From assembly GCF_000751775.1 (NCBI RefSeq), contig NZ_CCRF01000035.1, positions 1-64,000 of the forward strand: a stretch of DNA of 64,000 bases, given 5' to 3'. This DNA comes from Caldibacillus thermoamylovorans. Its GTDB lineage: Bacteria; Bacillota; Bacilli; Bacillales; Caldibacillaceae. The notes below the pieces were generated by a model, which did not search any database, was not told the DNA's origin, and saw only the letters and a list, made by a program, of their open reading frames with translations. How positions within the stretch are numbered: the first letter of the stretch is position 1; the number at the start of each line of letters is the position of its first letter. Below, one piece after another: positions 62,701 through 64,000 of this stretch. Made by a program: the position numbers and the translations under genes.

Positions 62701-64000
62701 AACAATTCATGGAGATTCATCTGTTTTTGAATCATACAGTACACAATTATCTACTGTTGTACGTGACCAATTTGATCAAGAAATGTTAGGAGAAAAAATA
62801 AAATGGACATCATCAGATGAATCCGTTGCCGTTGTTGATGGGACAGGTAAAGTTACCGGTAAAAAGCCCGGCACTATTGTCATTACAGCCACATCCGGTG
62901 AAGCTAAAGCAATGTTGACCTTTACTGTAAAAGAAGACGTGAAGCGGTATGTCCGTCTTAAATATGTAAGACCTGATAAAGATTTTACAGATTGGAACAT
63001 TTGGGTTTGGAACACCGGAGTTAAAAATGACCAAATTGACTTTCAAAAATATGAAGGTGACACGGCAATTGCAGATATTGAAATTTCTCCTACAACGGAA
63101 TCAATCGGTTTCTTAATCCGAAAAGGAACGGATTGGAATACGGCAAAAATTTCACCTGACAGCGATGATCACAATATAAAAATTGACAAGGATTCTATTA
63201 TAACAAAAGTTACCGTTGTTACAGGAGTTCCCGGACAATATGTTGTTCCGACAGTAAAAGGGCCAATTTTAGAAGATGGAAATGTAACCTTTTATTATCG
63301 AGATGAAACATTATTCGCTAATGATGCAATGGATACCATTGATGATGTAAAAGTAAAAATTGCTGGAAAAGAATATTCGATGGTTTATGATAAGAAAAAT
63401 GAATATTTTTCATACACATTACAAAATCTCGAACCCGGAAGTTATGAATACAGCTTCCTGGTTACAAAAGATGGTACGACTAGCGAAGTGACAGATCCGA
63501 AAAATACAATTGATGGAAAATCAACCATTACGTACACGATTCCTAGCGTATCCATTAATGCAAAAACTAGTCCAAATAAGATTACATACAATGAAAATGC
63601 AGTTCTTTCTTTCGATATTAACTCGGAGGAAAAGATTGGTTTTCAAGAAATGTATGCTGATCTCACAGCTCTAGGAGGTCAACCGAAAGTAAATATTGAC
63701 CCCCAATTACAAGCATTAACTATTGCTGCGGCTGATACCGTTGTTGCCGGTAAAAAAGAAATTAAAATAACTCTTGTTGATGAATTTGGGAATAAACATG
63801 ATCAAACTGTTGAAATTGATGTGGCACCAAGAACATCGGTAGGGGAGCTGGACTTCGATTGGGATGAGGCTCGGATTTACTTTATGTTAACCGATCGTTT
63901 TTATGATGGGGACAAGAGTAATAATCCGGAGCACGGTTATGACCCTACCCACAGTGAAGCTTATCATGGAGGGGATTTCCGAGGAATTATAGAAAAGCTT
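59777..64000 (+). CDS. Secreted amylopullulanase, 3' part beyond the window
   Basis: Starts at TTG 59777 behind AGGAGGAGG; 1408 residues are visible with no stop. A signal peptide (residues 1-32) ends near SANVS. Next come an AMPK/CBM48-type glycogen-binding domain (45-125), a second N-terminal beta domain, and a type I pullulanase GH13 barrel (about 230-880). The barrel has NWGYDP near 440, DVVYNH near 486, GFRFDLMG near 558 (nucleophile Asp), the acid in YGEPWTGG near 591 and TAHDNL near 674. Two Ig-like BIG2 domains (888-1055), a CBM41/PUD-like domain (LKYVRPDKDFTDWNIWVWN) and further beta domains follow. A second GH13 domain begins at IYFMLTDRFYDGD near 1368, so the enzyme should cut both alpha-1,6 and alpha-1,4 bonds of starch. 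Confidence 0.93.
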   Translation, partial: MWRKRLKLFSLTMIFTLVLQLFSSAIISANVSTEALGVQSPIINSDGSVTFNYSPNQGETRAFVIGSFNNWDLNTAVEMTLENGVFTANLKDLSYGEHQYKFILNNRSWDQSTTDPLNPNQKDGNSVFSLVDNVDNVKIEVALMDAKDTIHLTVNTDLKDSDQFRLIENETNQEIPTTFTKTSSTQGTLTITDPTQVNVQNIYRVEADRYKGTTVIMRNILNDDSFYYEGNDLGYTYSPEKTTFKLWAPTAKKVSVAIYENAGKYDGAFVTDHTDGRETPMTRAENGVWSVTMKDDLKNKYYMYKVEFADGTTNYAVDPYARSTSANGQRGAIIDLNSTDPENFQPDVKPPFVSATDAVIYELHVRDFSINKNSGISEENKGKYLAFTETGTTGTNGIKTGIDSLKELGITHVHLLPVYDFGSVNELTVDNSNSKDPKFNWGYDPVHFNVPEGSYSTDPTNPTARVQEFKQMVQALHDQGIRVIMDVVYNHTYIPESSQLQGGSPFDLIVPGYYYRTDEKGKITNGSGTGNEVASERPMVRKYIKDSVKYWASEYGIDGFRFDLMGLIDKQTMTELTKELKEEVDPSILIYGEPWTGGTSSLDSSLQNYKGIQKDRGYAVFNDNFRSAIKGGSDDASAGFATGAVGREGDIVKGVKGAIDDFTNRASESINYVTAHDNLNLWDKIMKVANIDVSKSPHEIITEDNVLDNEYVKRSLLANGIVLTSQGIPFIHAGEEILRSKYGDHNSYKSPDSINMIRWELKDQYKPVFDYYQGLIELRKSHPAFRLDTKEAIEQNLQVIKSDGNIVVFELKNFANNDSWKNIIVIYNANNTSKEIALPSNSEWKVVVDDQKAGTETIRTINGNQVSVAPLSMMVLYDDAEEEYTPEVSSIDFNIDQIALNLGDTKTIVPYVKDQKGRILTGEKVTWSSSNDEVAKVVNGKIVALNEGDAILTATAGNVEATIKVYVTKLVPKTITIHGDSSVFESYSTQLSTVVRDQFDQEMLGEKIKWTSSDESVAVVDGTGKVTGKKPGTIVITATSGEAKAMLTFTVKEDVKRYVRLKYVRPDKDFTDWNIWVWNTGVKNDQIDFQKYEGDTAIADIEISPTTESIGFLIRKGTDWNTAKISPDSDDHNIKIDKDSIITKVTVVTGVPGQYVVPTVKGPILEDGNVTFYYRDETLFANDAMDTIDDVKVKIAGKEYSMVYDKKNEYFSYTLQNLEPGSYEYSFLVTKDGTTSEVTDPKNTIDGKSTITYTIPSVSINAKTSPNKITYNENAVLSFDINSEEKIGFQEMYADLTALGGQPKVNIDPQLQALTIAAADTVVAGKKEIKITLVDEFGNKHDQTVEIDVAPRTSVGELDFDWDEARIYFMLTDRFYDGDKSNNPEHGYDPTHSEAYHGGDFRGIIEKL
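59860..59873 (+). promoter_or_regulatory. CcpA cre site 2, inside the signal-peptide codons
   Basis: TGCAAACGTTAGCA also fits every fixed position of the cre consensus. It lies in the coding sequence, 190 bp after site 1. A second site in the coding region could act as a roadblock or support looping. Confidence 0.75.

Overview
The window reads as the chromosome of a low-GC, spore-forming Firmicute of the Bacillaceae/Planococcaceae type. The evidence is a CotA-type spore coat laccase, an S-box (SAM-I) riboswitch, consensus CcpA cre sites, frequent TTG starts behind strong Shine-Dalgarno sequences, and many genes with Bacillus subtilis counterparts. The species cannot be named from sequence alone.

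Layout. 1-10.3 kb is accessory DNA: two large serine recombinases, both broken (one nonsense, one frameshift), an HNH protein, an IS4-family element, and an intact arsenic operon arsR-arsD-arsA-(DUF2703)-acr3-arsC. It ends in a remnant that looks like the 3' end of an rlmCD/rumA-type rRNA methyltransferase gene, a possible integration target. 10.3-31 kb is mostly housekeeping and stress genes: cotA, an SDR stress protein, a RibD-like reductase, a Phd-Uma2 fusion, a YoaP-like acetyltransferase, YjbR, a one-piece sigma/anti-sigma membrane protein, an MFS pump, a small alarmone synthetase, an AEC transporter, three membrane/Asp-box genes, a PiT phosphate transporter, tRNA-Leu(CAG) and a HAD phosphatase. 

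28.4-42.7 kb is the most interesting part. A membrane protein with a sugar-binding-protein fold, a truncated LytTR response regulator and an intact GHKL histidine kinase are followed by a chemoreceptor and then by a surface-glycan-like run: a domain-permuted, membrane-anchored GH3, a conventional GH3, GtrA, a GT2 and UDP-galactopyranose mutase. The chemoreceptor and the first GH3 are each preceded by a two-repeat, 21-bp-period site matching the LytTR (AgrA-type) binding pattern. The response regulator that should read these sites has lost its receiver domain in this assembly.

42.7-59 kb holds an S-box-controlled MetE-like gene, DUF4317, an autoregulated XRE/membrane pair, a YkgA-like amidinohydrolase, metA, a linearmycin-type lnrJKLMN resistance locus, and two decayed genes (ArAE family and an unknown). 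59.8 kb to the end is the 5' part of a very large amylopullulanase with two cre sites.

Two genome habits stand out. First, 3' ends of genes are duplicated as degenerate copies just downstream in five cases (histidine kinase, MetE-like, metA, lnrK, lnrN), and two unrelated intergenic arrays share a 52-bp period. Second, every frameshift I could reconstruct is a one-base deletion, most in homopolymers, so sequencing error must be excluded before these genes are called pseudogenes.
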